38,486 nucleotides of DNA from Methanobrevibacter sp. (GCF_017406825.1 NZ_JAFQXT010000002.1:1-38486); one strand, 5' to 3'; positions 16,301 through 25,422 are shown, numbered from the stretch's first letter. The notes: generated from the sequence alone by a model not told the origin. Program-made: numbers and translations.

Positions 16301-17793
16301 GTTATGCCATCATAATTGATGACGTTGCTTGTAATAATTCAATTTCAAACAACTATCTATGCTCCGGTAATGGAACAGGCAATGATGCAGTGAATTCAAC
16401 TGCAAATAACACTGTAAAAGATAATTATGTGCATTTGGTGGTCGGCAGACTTTCAGATGTAAGCATCAAATACTTCGAGAATGGAACATTCATATTTACA
16501 ACCTACGATTCCAACCTAAATGGGGCTAAAATCGAATTCCTCGATGATTATTATGAAATCATTAATACTACAGTAATATCCGACGGAAGCGCAACATTCG
16601 TATATGATTTCAATAATTTTGAAGATTACACCCCTGCCTCTTATATGTTCTATGTAAAAGTTTATAAGGAGAATTATAAGGTTACAGAATTCCAAAACAT
16701 GGTAAACATTGCAGATGGTGAATTGTCACTGTCTGTTGATAATGTCACTGGGGCCATTGCGAGAAACACTCAATACACAGCCATTGTCAAAAATATTTTA
16801 GGAAATGGCGTTAAAGGAATTCTTGTCGATTTTTGGGTAATTGATGAGTTGGGATCACAATATGTCGGAAAGGCAACCACAGATGAAATGGGCATTGCAA
16901 TCCTGACAGCTAAAATACCACAACCGGAAGGTGAAAACCCTCAAATTTTAGCTGAAGTCAATAATCCGTATTATTTTGAATCAACATCCGCTTATGCTAA
17001 CTTAACAGCGTATTGGTTAACCTTCACTAGCATGTCAGTAAACTCAAAAGTTTATGCCGGAAGCGTTTTGGCTACCCTGAAAGATAAAAACGGCAACTTG
17101 TTGGCTAATAAACACGTTTCTGTTGTCATTAATGGAAAAACTTATAATCTAAACACCGATTCATCAGGATCAGTCAAACTCCCTGCGGTGGCCAGAGGCA
17201 CATATACAATTTCAGTATCTTTTGCCGGCGATAATGAGTATTATGACTCTAAAAGCACTGTTAATGTCACTGTAATGCCGGTCATACTTGGAGGTAAAAA
17301 CTATAACGTGTATTATGGAAATGCCGTAAAATACAAGGTGCGCATTGTCGGACCTGACGGCAAGTATGTCGGTGCAGGCAAGGTCGTAACCATTAAAGTC
17401 AATGGCCAAACTTATAAGGTCAGCACTGATAGGAATGGATATGCAACCAAATCCTTGAAATTGAAGGCCGGAACATACACCATTACTTCAGAGTACAATG
17501 GGGATAAGGTGTCAAACAAGATTACCTTCAAGCCTACATTAACCGCCAAAAATGTCGTTGCCAAAAAAGGCAAGAAAGTCAAATTCACTGCAAAATTAGT
17601 GAATAAAAAAGGCAAAGTCCTTAAGAATAAAAAAGTGACCTTCAAGGTTAAGGGTAAAAAATACACTGCCAAAACCAATAAAAAAGGCATAGCTACTGTG
17701 ACTATTAAAAACTTGAAAAAGGTAGGTAAATTTACTATAACTTCAAGTTACGGTGGTTGCACAATTAAAAACACTATTAAAATTAAAAAATAA
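13348..17793 (+). CDS. Adhesin-like surface protein: two beta-helix blocks, Cys heptad repeats, Ig-like C-terminus
   Basis: A 1481-residue secreted protein. MIKK plus a Leu-rich core ending in VSAADD is a signal peptide (cleavage about 23). An acidic Ser/Asp segment follows. NYASYFNSKGDL (about 68) opens a right-handed beta-helix of NosD/pectate-lyase type with many NNTI/NNYI turns; NFGDYIDANGGLTSN (about 495) opens a second beta-helix. Residues 664-719 hold eight heptads with a Cys each (see repeat). From about 1090 come Ig-like beta-sandwich repeats of the GKTYxxxTDxxGxAxL type. The last about 80 residues are extremely lysine-rich (KGKKVKFTAKLVNKKGK) and probably bind the cell wall, since no C-terminal membrane helix is present. 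GGGAG precedes the ATG; a TTTTTAAATATAC TATA element lies about 60 nt upstream. Function in adhesion is inferred. Confidence 0.87.
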   Translation: MIKKINFILVLLLLLVSVGAVSAADDFNDTIASDDEAVLEESVSEEISSSDSDDIIASNSHTVTYSNYASYFNSKGDLISSDVQDGDTIILGDNFVDKEFNFKKPLNVKGLENYKLSNCMLTFSGGASACVISDLTIMNTKQATYGIFLNGVSNCVIKNCFINNTGSSSYAVCIANGANYNHVENNSFNAYGITYGHGTRSTPPFLVSGAHYNYIANNYISCDDANGIYLSSFAGGPLKGGNSNFNIIYNNTIKYNVLPTSWAYGIQLMGLNNTVEKNRVIGAYLGICGGQNSTIVDNTIINISGADFNHPDIPVGGDGAIVCAANSIIRNNRIINAYVLSTGGGIVASDNSIVEDNYVQVSNGNGVGIKPQGSNIIIRNNTIFTTAGAGVLNYKTQFFNLFVLNNNITSQSGVGVLIQRLSAKKMPGNITVTGNTINTTNAFAIDISEADASMYYSIKGNTIIGTSGIKDPKGEYDPSKYHYEFNGKTHQITPDNFGDYIDANGGLTSNITDGDILYFSGEFSNNYIYLNKAVKVTGANPIFRNTTFRVSSDGVWIEKLTILNDRCERVNAWGVLIYQVTASTVVNCTISVYDPNAAYTIYALESSQVDIINNTLSSEGNYLTYTILANSIVDSNIINNTIFTNGTGQLYTFEPEHCIDGDEVCPEGNTVCPEGNSVCPEGNEVCPEGSSVCPEGSSVCPEGNEVCPEGSSVCLEGNSVAGSHTLREVYRTYGILMVYSSDNVVSGNKVRVTSKLNQTYSTYNSTNSIVGIDLYYNSHNNVFSNNEVHVWGNDNYIYGMGVLGYYTTMIAPQGQGAENNKFIDNNILLEGTYFVTGIIVGSSSENTTLSGNVINAQSNNVSYGITLEMSKSSNIENNDITLSSEIVYGMEIFGTESFNSDYNVIVNNDLEITAKQSYGIVMSISNYNQINSNKILIVITDEDFELKNISTKNYDVIVGGDAGLYLRSYSTNNYIDDNNITITIGYAIIIDDVACNNSISNNYLCSGNGTGNDAVNSTANNTVKDNYVHLVVGRLSDVSIKYFENGTFIFTTYDSNLNGAKIEFLDDYYEIINTTVISDGSATFVYDFNNFEDYTPASYMFYVKVYKENYKVTEFQNMVNIADGELSLSVDNVTGAIARNTQYTAIVKNILGNGVKGILVDFWVIDELGSQYVGKATTDEMGIAILTAKIPQPEGENPQILAEVNNPYYFESTSAYANLTAYWLTFTSMSVNSKVYAGSVLATLKDKNGNLLANKHVSVVINGKTYNLNTDSSGSVKLPAVARGTYTISVSFAGDNEYYDSKSTVNVTVMPVILGGKNYNVYYGNAVKYKVRIVGPDGKYVGAGKVVTIKVNGQTYKVSTDRNGYATKSLKLKAGTYTITSEYNGDKVSNKITFKPTLTAKNVVAKKGKKVKFTAKLVNKKGKVLKNKKVTFKVKGKKYTAKTNKKGIATVTIKNLKKVGKFTITSSYGGCTIKNTIKIKK
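15337..15504 (+). repeat. Eight tandem 21-bp units encoding Cys heptads
   Basis: Eight in-frame 21-bp units encode VCPEG followed by two variable residues (NT, NS, NE, SS, SS, NE, SS); the last unit reads VCLEGNS. Third-codon positions vary between units, so selection is on the peptide or the array is old. Eight Cys at seven-residue spacing are otherwise out of character for this Cys-poor protein. The units stay in frame whatever their number. Confidence 0.93.
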
Positions 17794-17820
17794 GGGTTTT
17801 ATACCTTTATTCTATTTTTT
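17789..17820 (+). terminator. Imperfect hairpin terminator overlapping the first adhesin's stop codon
   Basis: AATAAGG (17789-17795, including the TAA stop) pairs imperfectly with CCTTTATT (17804-17811), followed by a T-run at 17814-17821. Confidence 0.5.
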
Positions 17821-17955
17821 TAATCTCATTTTATTTTTTTTTCAATTTCATTTTAATAACTTTTAAATATATTTAATTACCATAAATTTTAAATGTAGTC
17901 AATTTATTAAACTACTGTCAAAAATTTCAGACTTTAATCATATTAATTTATTTTA

Positions 17956-17970
17956 AGAGGTGAAAATATT
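17956..17970 (+). promoter_or_regulatory. Shine-Dalgarno followed by an ATT codon
   Basis: AGAGGTGA (17956-17963), 4 nt (AAAT), then ATT (17968-17970) in frame with the signal peptide. The first ATG in frame (17983) is 20 nt from the Shine-Dalgarno, too far. A TATA-like CTTTTAAATATATTTAA lies at about 17860-17876. Confidence 0.65.
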
Positions 17971-20900
17971 AAACAAAAGACTATGATTATCTCATTACTT
18001 CTTCTTTTTGTAATGGTATTGTCAGTAAGCGCAACATTTGCAGCAGATGATGTTGTTGCCGTGGATGACGATGTTATTGCAGTTGAAGAGGGGGAAGTAA
18101 CAGATGATGTGCTAACAGTTGAGGACAGTCCAGATGAACTGTCTGAAATTAATGTAGTAACCAAGGATAACTTTGGAGATTATTTTGATGAAACTGGAAA
18201 ACTGACTTCAGATGCTGATGAATTGGTGTTTGAAGGAGATTTCAGCGAACTGGATATTTCAGCAATCACAATTGCAGGTGATAATCCTGTTAAATTCACA
18301 GGTAACGGTGCAACATTTAAAAATGTCCAATTCATGATTAGTCAATCTGGTGTTACAATTGACGGGTTCAATTTAGTGACAGATGAAGACAATCAACATT
18401 CCAGATTAATATGGATTATCAGCGAAGACGATATATTCAACATTACTTTATCTAACAACAATATAACATTCATCGCCCCTGGTGATGATGATGCATATGC
18501 AATCTTTGCAGGTGCTGAAGAAGCAATGGGCAGTGCCCCAATCTTCGGATTGGACATAATTAATAACAACATTACTTATGTGGGCACTAACGAAACTAAG
18601 AAAAACAATGTCATCCGTGTAAATGGAAACACTTATGATGAAGATTATGACTTTGCACCTTCCGATGTCATTACAGTTCAGGGAAATACTTTTGATATTC
18701 AAATGCCTTCAATTCCAATAGGCTATGATAAAATAACATATGCTTCAACCCCTATGTCTGAAGGTATTGTATTCTATTACTGTAATAATGTTAAATTTAT
18801 TGGTAATAAAGTAAATATCAGATACAATAAAGTGGGAGGAGATTATGACACTATCAATGTAGTTGCCGTATACTCTGATTACATGGTCGATTTAATGGAA
18901 GGCCCATGTCAAAAAATTGAAATTAAGGACAATAAAATCATAGGTGCCGGACATAATAGTATGTATGCGATTAAAGTGTCAGCTGACCAATTTGAGGTTT
19001 CAGGTAATGAAATCGAGGTTTCCAGTGAGGAATATTATACTAATGGTATTAGTGTTGATGGACCGGCTTCCAACGGTATTGTAAAAAACAACAACATCAC
19101 TCTAAATGCCCCTACCTCAAAACTTACAGCTTCCTACGGTATTTACGCATGGCAAATGTATGGTGCAATTAGTAACGTAACTTATGAATCCAATAATATT
19201 TCAGTCAATTCCTATCTTGCTTGTGCTATGGAAATCGCTCAGCCTGACTCAGTTATCAAAAACAATAACATCTTTACAAGTGGTAACTTTACTTATGGTA
19301 TTGCTGCAAGTATCAAACCAGATTCCAGTAAAGCAATCATTGAAAACAACATTATCATCTGTTCAGGTAATAATGAAGGATTTGGTAGTGGAGACCCAAT
19401 TTTAAAAACCGGATCTGCTGGTATTTCAACATTAGGTAGTGCGGACATTAAAAACAACAAGATTGCGTCTTCTTGTGTTGGTGTTATCAGTGTTGGAGAG
19501 AATGAAAATGATTTTGAAGTCATTTTGGAAAACAACACCATTGGCGTATTTGCTTGTGGAAATTTGGATAATTATGCAGTAAAAGTCACCGAAATAGGCA
19601 TGTTAGCAATGACTGGAAATAACATCACTTTCGTCGGCAAAACTGATGGTCAAGTTGTTACAAATGGTGTTTATATCTTTGAAACTAAGGCAGTTGTCCA
19701 AAATAATGAATTTGATCTTGTAATTCCGGCAGCGGATATAATTTACGGTCCTGCTCCAACTTATGAGGAAAAGATTATTGCTGAAGGTATTGTATTTGAT
19801 TATATTGAAGATTTAGTATTTGGAAATAATAACGTCACTGTTTCTTACGGAGATATTGTAGGTTACTTTGATACTATCAGGGCTATAGATATAAGTAATT
19901 CAAATTTCCCAGAAATAACTGAAAATAGGATTAATGTAAAAGGTAATCAATACATCTATGCTCTTAAAGTATCCGGAAACCAATTTGAAATCATTAATAA
20001 TAACATTACATCAACTTCAAATTATTATGCTAATGGTATTGACATTGAAAGTCCGGCCTCAGGTATTATTGTGGCTAATAATATTAATGTAACCGCTCCA
20101 AACAGTGCTTATCCTATTTATGCGGGTATGAACGGCCAAGACCTTTATGTCTTGATCGGGTATAATAACATTTCTGGTGAGGCATATTATGTTGTAGGTG
20201 TAGAAATTGGTGGTGATGAGGCTATCTTATACAAAAACAATATTGAAGTTAAAGGTAACCACACCATTGGTGTTGGAGCATATGTTAATAACTTAACAGT
20301 TGTTGAAAACACCATTGATTCATCCGCTTCCAATGAAGGTGATTTACCTATTTGGGACAATATGGGAACCGATACTACTGGTATTGAAGTGGCAAAAGGT
20401 AACTTTACTATTATTGATAATGTTGTTGAAACCACAGGATATTATGCGGCTGTTTTAGGTGATAATAGTGGTAATATTACTAATAACGATTTATTAAGTA
20501 GTAATGGTGCAGGTAACAATGCTATTATTGGATTAGGTAATATCAACGCCACTGGAAATCCTGAGACTAAAAATAAATACATAAAAGTTATTTTAGTTGC
20601 TGATGAATTCACTAAAGTATATGGAAGTGCTGACCAATTCATAGCTAAAGTCTTAGATGAAAATGGTCAACCTGTCGGAAACAAAACCATCAAATTGATA
20701 ATTGATGGCGTAGTTTACACCACTGTTAGTGATTTCGACGGTAATGCAGCATTTGATATTGATTTGGTCCCTGATGAATATGGCGCTACAGTCAAATTTG
20801 ATGGTGATTCCGATTATGGATTTAAATCAATTGTAACAATGATTACTGTAACCAAAAAACCTACTGCTTTCACAGCTCCTAACAAATCACTTTTAGTAAC

Positions 20901-21429
20901 TGCAACCAAATCAGGATCCAACTACAAAATTGTCTTAAAAGATAATTCAGGTAATGTTTTGGCAGGTAAAAAAGTAACCATTACATTCAATGGTAAGACT
21001 TCCACTGCAACTACCAATGCTAAAGGTGAAGTAACCTACAAAGTTGCTGCAACAAAAGCGGGCAGTTATAAAATGACCATTAAATTTGATGGCGATGATA
21101 AATATGCAGCATCCACTGCAACTCCAACTATCAAAGTCACAAAAGAAGCAACCAAATTAACTGCTGCTAAAAAGACTTACAAAGCAAAAGTTAAAACCAA
21201 AAAATACACTGTAACTTTAAAAGACAGTAAAGGTAAAGCAATTAAAAAGGCTAAACTCACTTTAAAAATTAAAGGTAAAACCTACAAGGCCACCACTAAC
21301 GCTAAAGGTAAAGCTATCTTTAAGATTAAAAAGTTAACCAAAAAAGGCAAATACACCGCTAAGGTCACATTCGCCGGCAATAACCTTTACAACAAAGTTG
21401 CAAAATCAGTTAAAATTACCGTCAAATAG
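17968..21429 (+). CDS. Adhesin-like surface protein: beta-helix with large internal duplication and Ig-like C-terminus
   Basis: About 1153 residues from ATT 17968, or 1148 from ATG 17983. The ATT start is preferred for Shine-Dalgarno spacing and because it supplies the basic KQK before the hydrophobic signal core ending near ATFAADD. An acidic region follows, then NFGDYFDETGKLTSD (about 69), the same module that opens the helices of the upstream adhesin. Right-handed beta-helix repeats run from about 100 to 870, including a duplicated block (see repeat). Ig-like domains follow (GKTSTATTNAKGEVTYKVA) and the last about 90 residues are Lys/Thr/Ala-rich (KGKTYKATTNAKGKA), a likely wall-binding tail. 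No C-terminal membrane helix is present. Adhesion is the presumed role; the ligand is unknown. Confidence 0.87.
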   Translation: MKQKTMIISLLLLFVMVLSVSATFAADDVVAVDDDVIAVEEGEVTDDVLTVEDSPDELSEINVVTKDNFGDYFDETGKLTSDADELVFEGDFSELDISAITIAGDNPVKFTGNGATFKNVQFMISQSGVTIDGFNLVTDEDNQHSRLIWIISEDDIFNITLSNNNITFIAPGDDDAYAIFAGAEEAMGSAPIFGLDIINNNITYVGTNETKKNNVIRVNGNTYDEDYDFAPSDVITVQGNTFDIQMPSIPIGYDKITYASTPMSEGIVFYYCNNVKFIGNKVNIRYNKVGGDYDTINVVAVYSDYMVDLMEGPCQKIEIKDNKIIGAGHNSMYAIKVSADQFEVSGNEIEVSSEEYYTNGISVDGPASNGIVKNNNITLNAPTSKLTASYGIYAWQMYGAISNVTYESNNISVNSYLACAMEIAQPDSVIKNNNIFTSGNFTYGIAASIKPDSSKAIIENNIIICSGNNEGFGSGDPILKTGSAGISTLGSADIKNNKIASSCVGVISVGENENDFEVILENNTIGVFACGNLDNYAVKVTEIGMLAMTGNNITFVGKTDGQVVTNGVYIFETKAVVQNNEFDLVIPAADIIYGPAPTYEEKIIAEGIVFDYIEDLVFGNNNVTVSYGDIVGYFDTIRAIDISNSNFPEITENRINVKGNQYIYALKVSGNQFEIINNNITSTSNYYANGIDIESPASGIIVANNINVTAPNSAYPIYAGMNGQDLYVLIGYNNISGEAYYVVGVEIGGDEAILYKNNIEVKGNHTIGVGAYVNNLTVVENTIDSSASNEGDLPIWDNMGTDTTGIEVAKGNFTIIDNVVETTGYYAAVLGDNSGNITNNDLLSSNGAGNNAIIGLGNINATGNPETKNKYIKVILVADEFTKVYGSADQFIAKVLDENGQPVGNKTIKLIIDGVVYTTVSDFDGNAAFDIDLVPDEYGATVKFDGDSDYGFKSIVTMITVTKKPTAFTAPNKSLLVTATKSGSNYKIVLKDNSGNVLAGKKVTITFNGKTSTATTNAKGEVTYKVAATKAGSYKMTIKFDGDDKYAASTATPTIKVTKEATKLTAAKKTYKAKVKTKKYTVTLKDSKGKAIKKAKLTLKIKGKTYKATTNAKGKAIFKIKKLTKKGKYTAKVTFAGNNLYNKVAKSVKITVK
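18700..20510 (+). repeat. Internal duplication of a beta-helix block in the second adhesin
   Basis: Copy 1 (about 18700-19560) and copy 2 (about 19720-20510) align along their length with about 0.99-1.02 kb offset. Matched landmarks are SEGIVFYYCNNVKFIGNKV with AEGIVFDYIEDLVFGNNNV, SADQFEVSGNEI with SGNQFEIINNNI, YYTNGISVDGPASNGIV with YYANGIDIESPASGIIV, and SGNNEGFGSGDP with SASNEGDLPIWD. Similarity is clear in protein but diverged in DNA, so the duplication is old. Confidence 0.75.
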
Positions 21430-21460
21430 AGATTTTTAATCTCTATATTTTTTTTATTTT
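21428..21460 (+). terminator. Hairpin terminator overlapping the second adhesin's stop codon
   Basis: AGAGAT (21428-21433) pairs with ATCTCT (21439-21444) around a 5-nt loop; the stem begins inside the TAG stop (21427-21429). A long T-rich run follows. Confidence 0.72.
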
Positions 21461-21658
21461 TTAATGACCAACGCCTGAATCACTAATTTTTTCTAAAATA
21501 TCAAACTTTATCCGATTCATCTATATTTCATTAGGTGCAACATATTTTTTAACAAAGACCATTAAGAATTATTAAATTGCCACTAAATAATTCAGTAAAA
21601 ATAAGTTTTATCTATTAATTTAATTGGCTCTAAAAATAAGAAAATGGGGGGAAAGTAA
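21461..21658. other. Intergenic spacer with no recognisable gene
   Basis: Convergent spacer between the second adhesin and dnaJ. It is AT-rich and carries no ORF with a Shine-Dalgarno, no tRNA-like fold and no clear repeat. A GGGGGG run lies near 21645-21650, on the dnaJ 3' side. Confidence 0.5.
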
Positions 21659-21674
21659 ATTAGTGAAAACTAAT
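21659..21674 (-). terminator. Hairpin directly after the dnaJ stop codon
   Basis: On the minus strand ATTAGT-TTTC-ACTAAT forms a perfect 6-bp stem abutting the TAG stop of dnaJ (21675-21677). The downstream sequence is pyrimidine-rich but lacks a long T-run, so it may be an RNA-protecting 3' structure as much as a terminator. Confidence 0.5.
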
Positions 21675-22817
21675 CTACTTCATTGCATCTTTGACCCTGT
21701 CGAAGAGTCCTCTTTCAACATGTTTGATTTCATCTCCGCTTATCTCAGCGAATTGATTAAGTAAATCTTTTTGTTTTTGACTTAATTTTTTCGGAACTAC
21801 AACCTTGACAGTCACATACATGTTTCCTCTACCGTTGTGCTTTACGGAATTCATTCCCTGGCCTCTTAATTTGTAGACTGTTTCGCTTTGTGTTCCGGGA
21901 GCAATCTTGAATTCAACCTCTTTTCCCTCAATGGTAGGGATGCTTAAAACATCACCCAATGCTGCCTGCGGGAAGCTGACTTGCTGTTCCATGTATAAGT
22001 GGTCGCCTTCACGGGTGAATTTCTTGTGTCTTTTCACATGGACGGTTACAATCAAATCTCCTTCAAGGCCTGCCCTTTCACCGCAGTTTCCTTCACCGGA
22101 TACTCTTAGGTGGTTGCCTTCATTGACTCCTTCGGGAATTTCGATTTTAATTGTTTTTGTTTTTCTTTTGCTTCCTTTACCGTGACAGTCATCACACGGG
22201 TCTGTAATTATCTTACCTGTTCCGCCACATTCTCTGCATGGACGCACATTCACCATCTGACCCAGGAATGTGTTGCTGACTTCTTTGATTTGACCGGTTC
22301 CGCCACAGGTGCTGCATGTTTCAGGTTCTGATCCTGGTTTTGATTTTGAACCGTGGCATGTCGGACATAATTCGCTTCTTGTGATTTTGATTTCCTTTTC
22401 ACAGCCGTTGAATGCTTCTTCAAGTGTAATCGGAACTTCGGTGTAGATATCGGATCCCCTTTGAGGGCCGGTCCTTGCCCTTGAGCGTGAACCTCCTCCA
22501 AATCCGAACATGTCGAATATGTTTCCGATGTCGAATCCCTGGAAGATGTCTTCGAAGTTCACGTTTTGATAGAAGTCTTCTGCTGTAAATCCATCCATTC
22601 CGGCATGACCGAACTGATCATATCTTTGACGTTTTTCATCATCAGACAAGACAGCGTAAGCTTCACTAACTTCCTTAAACTTATCTTCCGCATCTGGTTC
22701 ATCACAAACGTCCGGATGGTATTGCCTGGCTAATTTACGATAAGCTTTTTTAATTGTTTTTTCATCGGCGTTTTTGTCCACGCCTAGAACCTCATAATAA
22801 TCTCGCTTGTCTGCCAT
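21675..22817 (-). CDS. dnaJ: Chaperone protein DnaJ (Hsp40)
   Basis: Co-chaperone that delivers unfolded protein to DnaK and stimulates its ATPase. At 380 residues it is full-length type I. The J-domain (1-70) has HPD at 34-36; a Gly/Phe-rich linker (FGFGGGSRSRAR) follows; the zinc domain has four CxxC motifs (CPTCHGSK, CSTCGGTG, CRECGGTG, CDDCHGKG) at about 142-215; then the substrate-binding C-terminal domains. GGTGA-ACAA-ATG gives a clear start. A 134-bp AT-rich gap separates it from dnaK, larger than other gaps in this operon, and may contain a separate promoter. The order grpE-dnaK-dnaJ matches archaeal loci thought to derive from bacteria. Confidence 0.97.
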   Translation of the reverse strand: MADKRDYYEVLGVDKNADEKTIKKAYRKLARQYHPDVCDEPDAEDKFKEVSEAYAVLSDDEKRQRYDQFGHAGMDGFTAEDFYQNVNFEDIFQGFDIGNIFDMFGFGGGSRSRARTGPQRGSDIYTEVPITLEEAFNGCEKEIKITRSELCPTCHGSKSKPGSEPETCSTCGGTGQIKEVSNTFLGQMVNVRPCRECGGTGKIITDPCDDCHGKGSKRKTKTIKIEIPEGVNEGNHLRVSGEGNCGERAGLEGDLIVTVHVKRHKKFTREGDHLYMEQQVSFPQAALGDVLSIPTIEGKEVEFKIAPGTQSETVYKLRGQGMNSVKHNGRGNMYVTVKVVVPKKLSQKQKDLLNQFAEISGDEIKHVERGLFDRVKDAMK

Positions 22818-22951
22818 TTGTTCACCTTAAAAAAAATAAATATAGAATAAATAATAGTTTTATTTTAATTGTTAGTTTTACTATTTTTTTGATTCTGATT
22901 CTGATTTGTTAAATAAACCTAAACAATCTTAATAAAACTGTATTATTTAAT

Positions 22952-24826
22952 CTAATCGTCTTTTACTTCATAGTCTGCATCAATTGTGTCATCATCGCCG
23001 TCATCAGCACCTGCATTAGGGTCAGCTCCAGCTTGCTGTTGAGCTTGCGCTTCAGCTTGTGCTTGTTGGTAAATTCTTACACTGATTTCCTGAACTGCAT
23101 TTGAGAGTTCATCAGACTTTGCTTTAATGGCATCAACGTCATCGCCAGCTATGAGTTCTCTTAATTCAGCTACAAGTCCTTCGACTTTAGTTTTTTCATC
23201 TTCAGATACTTGATCTTTGAGTTCATCTAAGGTTTTTTCTGAAGTGTAAATTAATGAGTCTGCATTGTTTCTGATTTCAATTTCTTCCTGTCTTTTTGCA
23301 TCGGCTTCAGCGTTCATTTCCGCTTCTTTGATTTTCTGTTCGATTTCCTCATCGGACAATTTGGTGGATGAGGTAATGGTAATTGCTTGTTCCTTACCTG
23401 TTCCTTTATCTTTGGCGGTTACATTGATAATACCGTTTGCGTCGATATCGAAGGTCACTTCAATTTGCGGAACACCTCTTGGTGCAGGCGGAATGCCTAT
23501 GAGCTGGAAACGTCCGAGTGATGTGTTGTCCGCAGCCATTTTTCTTTCCCCTTGCAGGACATTGATGTCTACTGAAGGCTGGTTGTCTGCGGCTGTGGAG
23601 AAAATTTGGCTTTTCTTGGTAGGGATTGTAGTGTTCCTTTCGATTAAGGTTGTTGACACTCCACCGAGGGTTTCGATACCTAATGATAATGGAGTTACAT
23701 CCAACAATACGATATCTTTAATTTCACCAGCCAATACTCCTCCTTGAATTGCGGCACCCATGGATACACATTCCATTGGGTCGATACCACGTTCGACTGG
23801 TTTTCCTATGAATTTTTCAACGAATTGCTGTACGATTGGCATTCTGGTAGGTCCGCCAACCAAGATGATTTTATCGATTTCGGATTTGCTCATTTTAGCA
23901 TCATCTAAAGCTTGTTGCATTGGTTTTCCTGATTTTTCAACAATTGAATCAACGAGCTCTTCCAATTTGGCTCTGGTAAGTGAGATAATTAAGTTTTTAG
24001 GGGTTCCGTCAGTTCCCATTGCGATGAACGGCAAGTTTACTTCAGTGGTTGTAGTGGTGGATAATTCGATTTTTGCTTTTTCGGCAGCTTCCCTTAATCT
24101 TTGAACTGCCTGATCGTTATCCATCAAATCGATGCCTTCTTGTGCTTTGAATTCATCAGCTAAGTATTTGATTAAGACGTTGTCCATGTCGGTACCACCG
24201 AGTTGGGTGTCCCCGCTGGTTGATCTTACTTCAAAGACTCCTCCACCGAATTCCATGATGGTTACGTCCAGGGTACCTCCACCTAAGTCGTATACCATAA
24301 TGTTCATGTCTTCTTCGTCAGCTTTGTCAAGACCGTATGCGAGGCTTGCTGCGGTCGGTTCGTTTACGAGCCTTACAACATCCAGTCCTGCAATGGTTCC
24401 TGCGTCTTTTGTTGCGGTCCTTTGGTTGTCGTCAAAGTATGCAGGTACGGTAATTACGGCTTTTTGAATAGGTTCTCCGAGGAAGGTTTCTGCATCCTTT
24501 TTGATTTTCTGTAGGATGAATGCGGAAATTTCCTGTGGGGAGTACTGTTTTCCGTTTACAGTAACTTTGTGGTCTGTACCCATGCTTCTTTTGATTGCGC
24601 TGATTGTGTTTTCAGGGTTGGTTACTGCTTGTCTTCTTGCAGGTTCACCGACCAGCATTTGACCGTCTTCGGTAAATGCAACGTAACTTGGGAATGATTT
24701 ACCGTATTGGCTTGCACCTTCAGCAGATGGGATTGTAGTTGGTTTTCCCCCTACAAGCACGGATGCTGCTGAGTTACTGGTACCTAAGTCAATTCCAATG
24801 ATTTTTTCTTTTTTAGCGTCAGACAT
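22952..24826 (-). CDS. dnaK: Chaperone protein DnaK (Hsp70)
   Basis: ATP-dependent chaperone of the cytoplasm. The 624-residue protein begins its ATPase domain with [14 protein letters not shown] (about 10-23), has [13 protein letters not shown] and [10 protein letters not shown] phosphate/adenosine motifs, then a substrate-binding domain from about 365 ([13 protein letters not shown]) and an acidic disordered tail ([16 protein letters not shown]). The N-terminal ATPase region is short ([11 protein letters not shown] directly continues), as in the archaeal/Gram-positive DnaK group that lacks the insertion of proteobacterial DnaK. That supports an old transfer from bacteria. GGTGATAATTT precedes the ATG. 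It is 44 bp after grpE, so they are co-transcribed. Confidence 0.97.
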   Translation of the reverse strand: MSDAKKEKIIGIDLGTSNSAASVLVGGKPTTIPSAEGASQYGKSFPSYVAFTEDGQMLVGEPARRQAVTNPENTISAIKRSMGTDHKVTVNGKQYSPQEISAFILQKIKKDAETFLGEPIQKAVITVPAYFDDNQRTATKDAGTIAGLDVVRLVNEPTAASLAYGLDKADEEDMNIMVYDLGGGTLDVTIMEFGGGVFEVRSTSGDTQLGGTDMDNVLIKYLADEFKAQEGIDLMDNDQAVQRLREAAEKAKIELSTTTTTEVNLPFIAMGTDGTPKNLIISLTRAKLEELVDSIVEKSGKPMQQALDDAKMSKSEIDKIILVGGPTRMPIVQQFVEKFIGKPVERGIDPMECVSMGAAIQGGVLAGEIKDIVLLDVTPLSLGIETLGGVSTTLIERNTTIPTKKSQIFSTAADNQPSVDINVLQGERKMAADNTSLGRFQLIGIPPAPRGVPQIEVTFDIDANGIINVTAKDKGTGKEQAITITSSTKLSDEEIEQKIKEAEMNAEADAKRQEEIEIRNNADSLIYTSEKTLDELKDQVSEDEKTKVEGLVAELRELIAGDDVDAIKAKSDELSNAVQEISVRIYQQAQAEAQAQQQAGADPNAGADDGDDDTIDADYEVKDD

Positions 24827-24870
24827 AAATTATCACCTTTATTTTTTTTAATATAATTATTTAATAAACA

Positions 24871-25422
24871 TTATTTTTTACAAACTATAACTTTTGAATA
24901 TTTTAGAACTTTATCCTTGTACATGTAGCCTTTCATCAGCTCTTCGATGATGTATCCGTTCTCGACTTCATCGGATTCCTGAACCATTAAGGCCTCATGT
25001 CTGTTCAAGTCGAATTTTTCACCTTTTGCAGGTATTTCTTCCACTCCTTCTTTTGCGAGCACGTCACTAAATTTATTGTAGATAAGTTCCACACCTTTTC
25101 TTAAGTCTTCATCTTTTTCAGTTTCTAAAGCTCTACCGAAGTCTTCGTAGCAGTCTAAGAATTCTTTTATTACGTTTTCATTTGCGAATTTTAAAAGTTC
25201 CTTGTTTCTCTTGTCTGTAATTTTCTTGAAATTTTCGAAATCTGCTTGAAGTCTTTGTGATAGTGCGATGTATTCTTGAGTGTCTTCCTCGGATTTTTCG
25301 AGATCGGCTTTGAGTTTTTCAATCTCTTCATCCTTTGAAGCCATCTCTTCAAGAAGCGCATCATATTTTTCCTGAATATCTGTGGTTTCAACTTCAGTTT
25401 CGCCTTTATTTTCATCAGTCAT
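24871..25422 (-). CDS. grpE: Nucleotide exchange factor GrpE
   Basis: Releases ADP from DnaK to restart the chaperone cycle. The 183-residue sequence has an acidic N-terminus, a long coiled-coil dimer helix (about 15-90) and the C-terminal beta domain ending in KGYMYKDKVLKYSKVIVCKK; RLQADFENFKKITDK and LDCYEDFGRAL are family hallmarks. A GTG at 25428 is also in frame, but ATG 25422 is preferred because GGTGT lies 4 nt before it. It is the first gene of the grpE-dnaK-dnaJ operon and is divergent from a winged-helix regulator. The intervening about 240 bp carry related inverted repeats likely to be its operators. Confidence 0.95.
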   Translation of the reverse strand: MTDENKGETEVETTDIQEKYDALLEEMASKDEEIEKLKADLEKSEEDTQEYIALSQRLQADFENFKKITDKRNKELLKFANENVIKEFLDCYEDFGRALETEKDEDLRKGVELIYNKFSDVLAKEGVEEIPAKGEKFDLNRHEALMVQESDEVENGYIIEELMKGYMYKDKVLKYSKVIVCKK

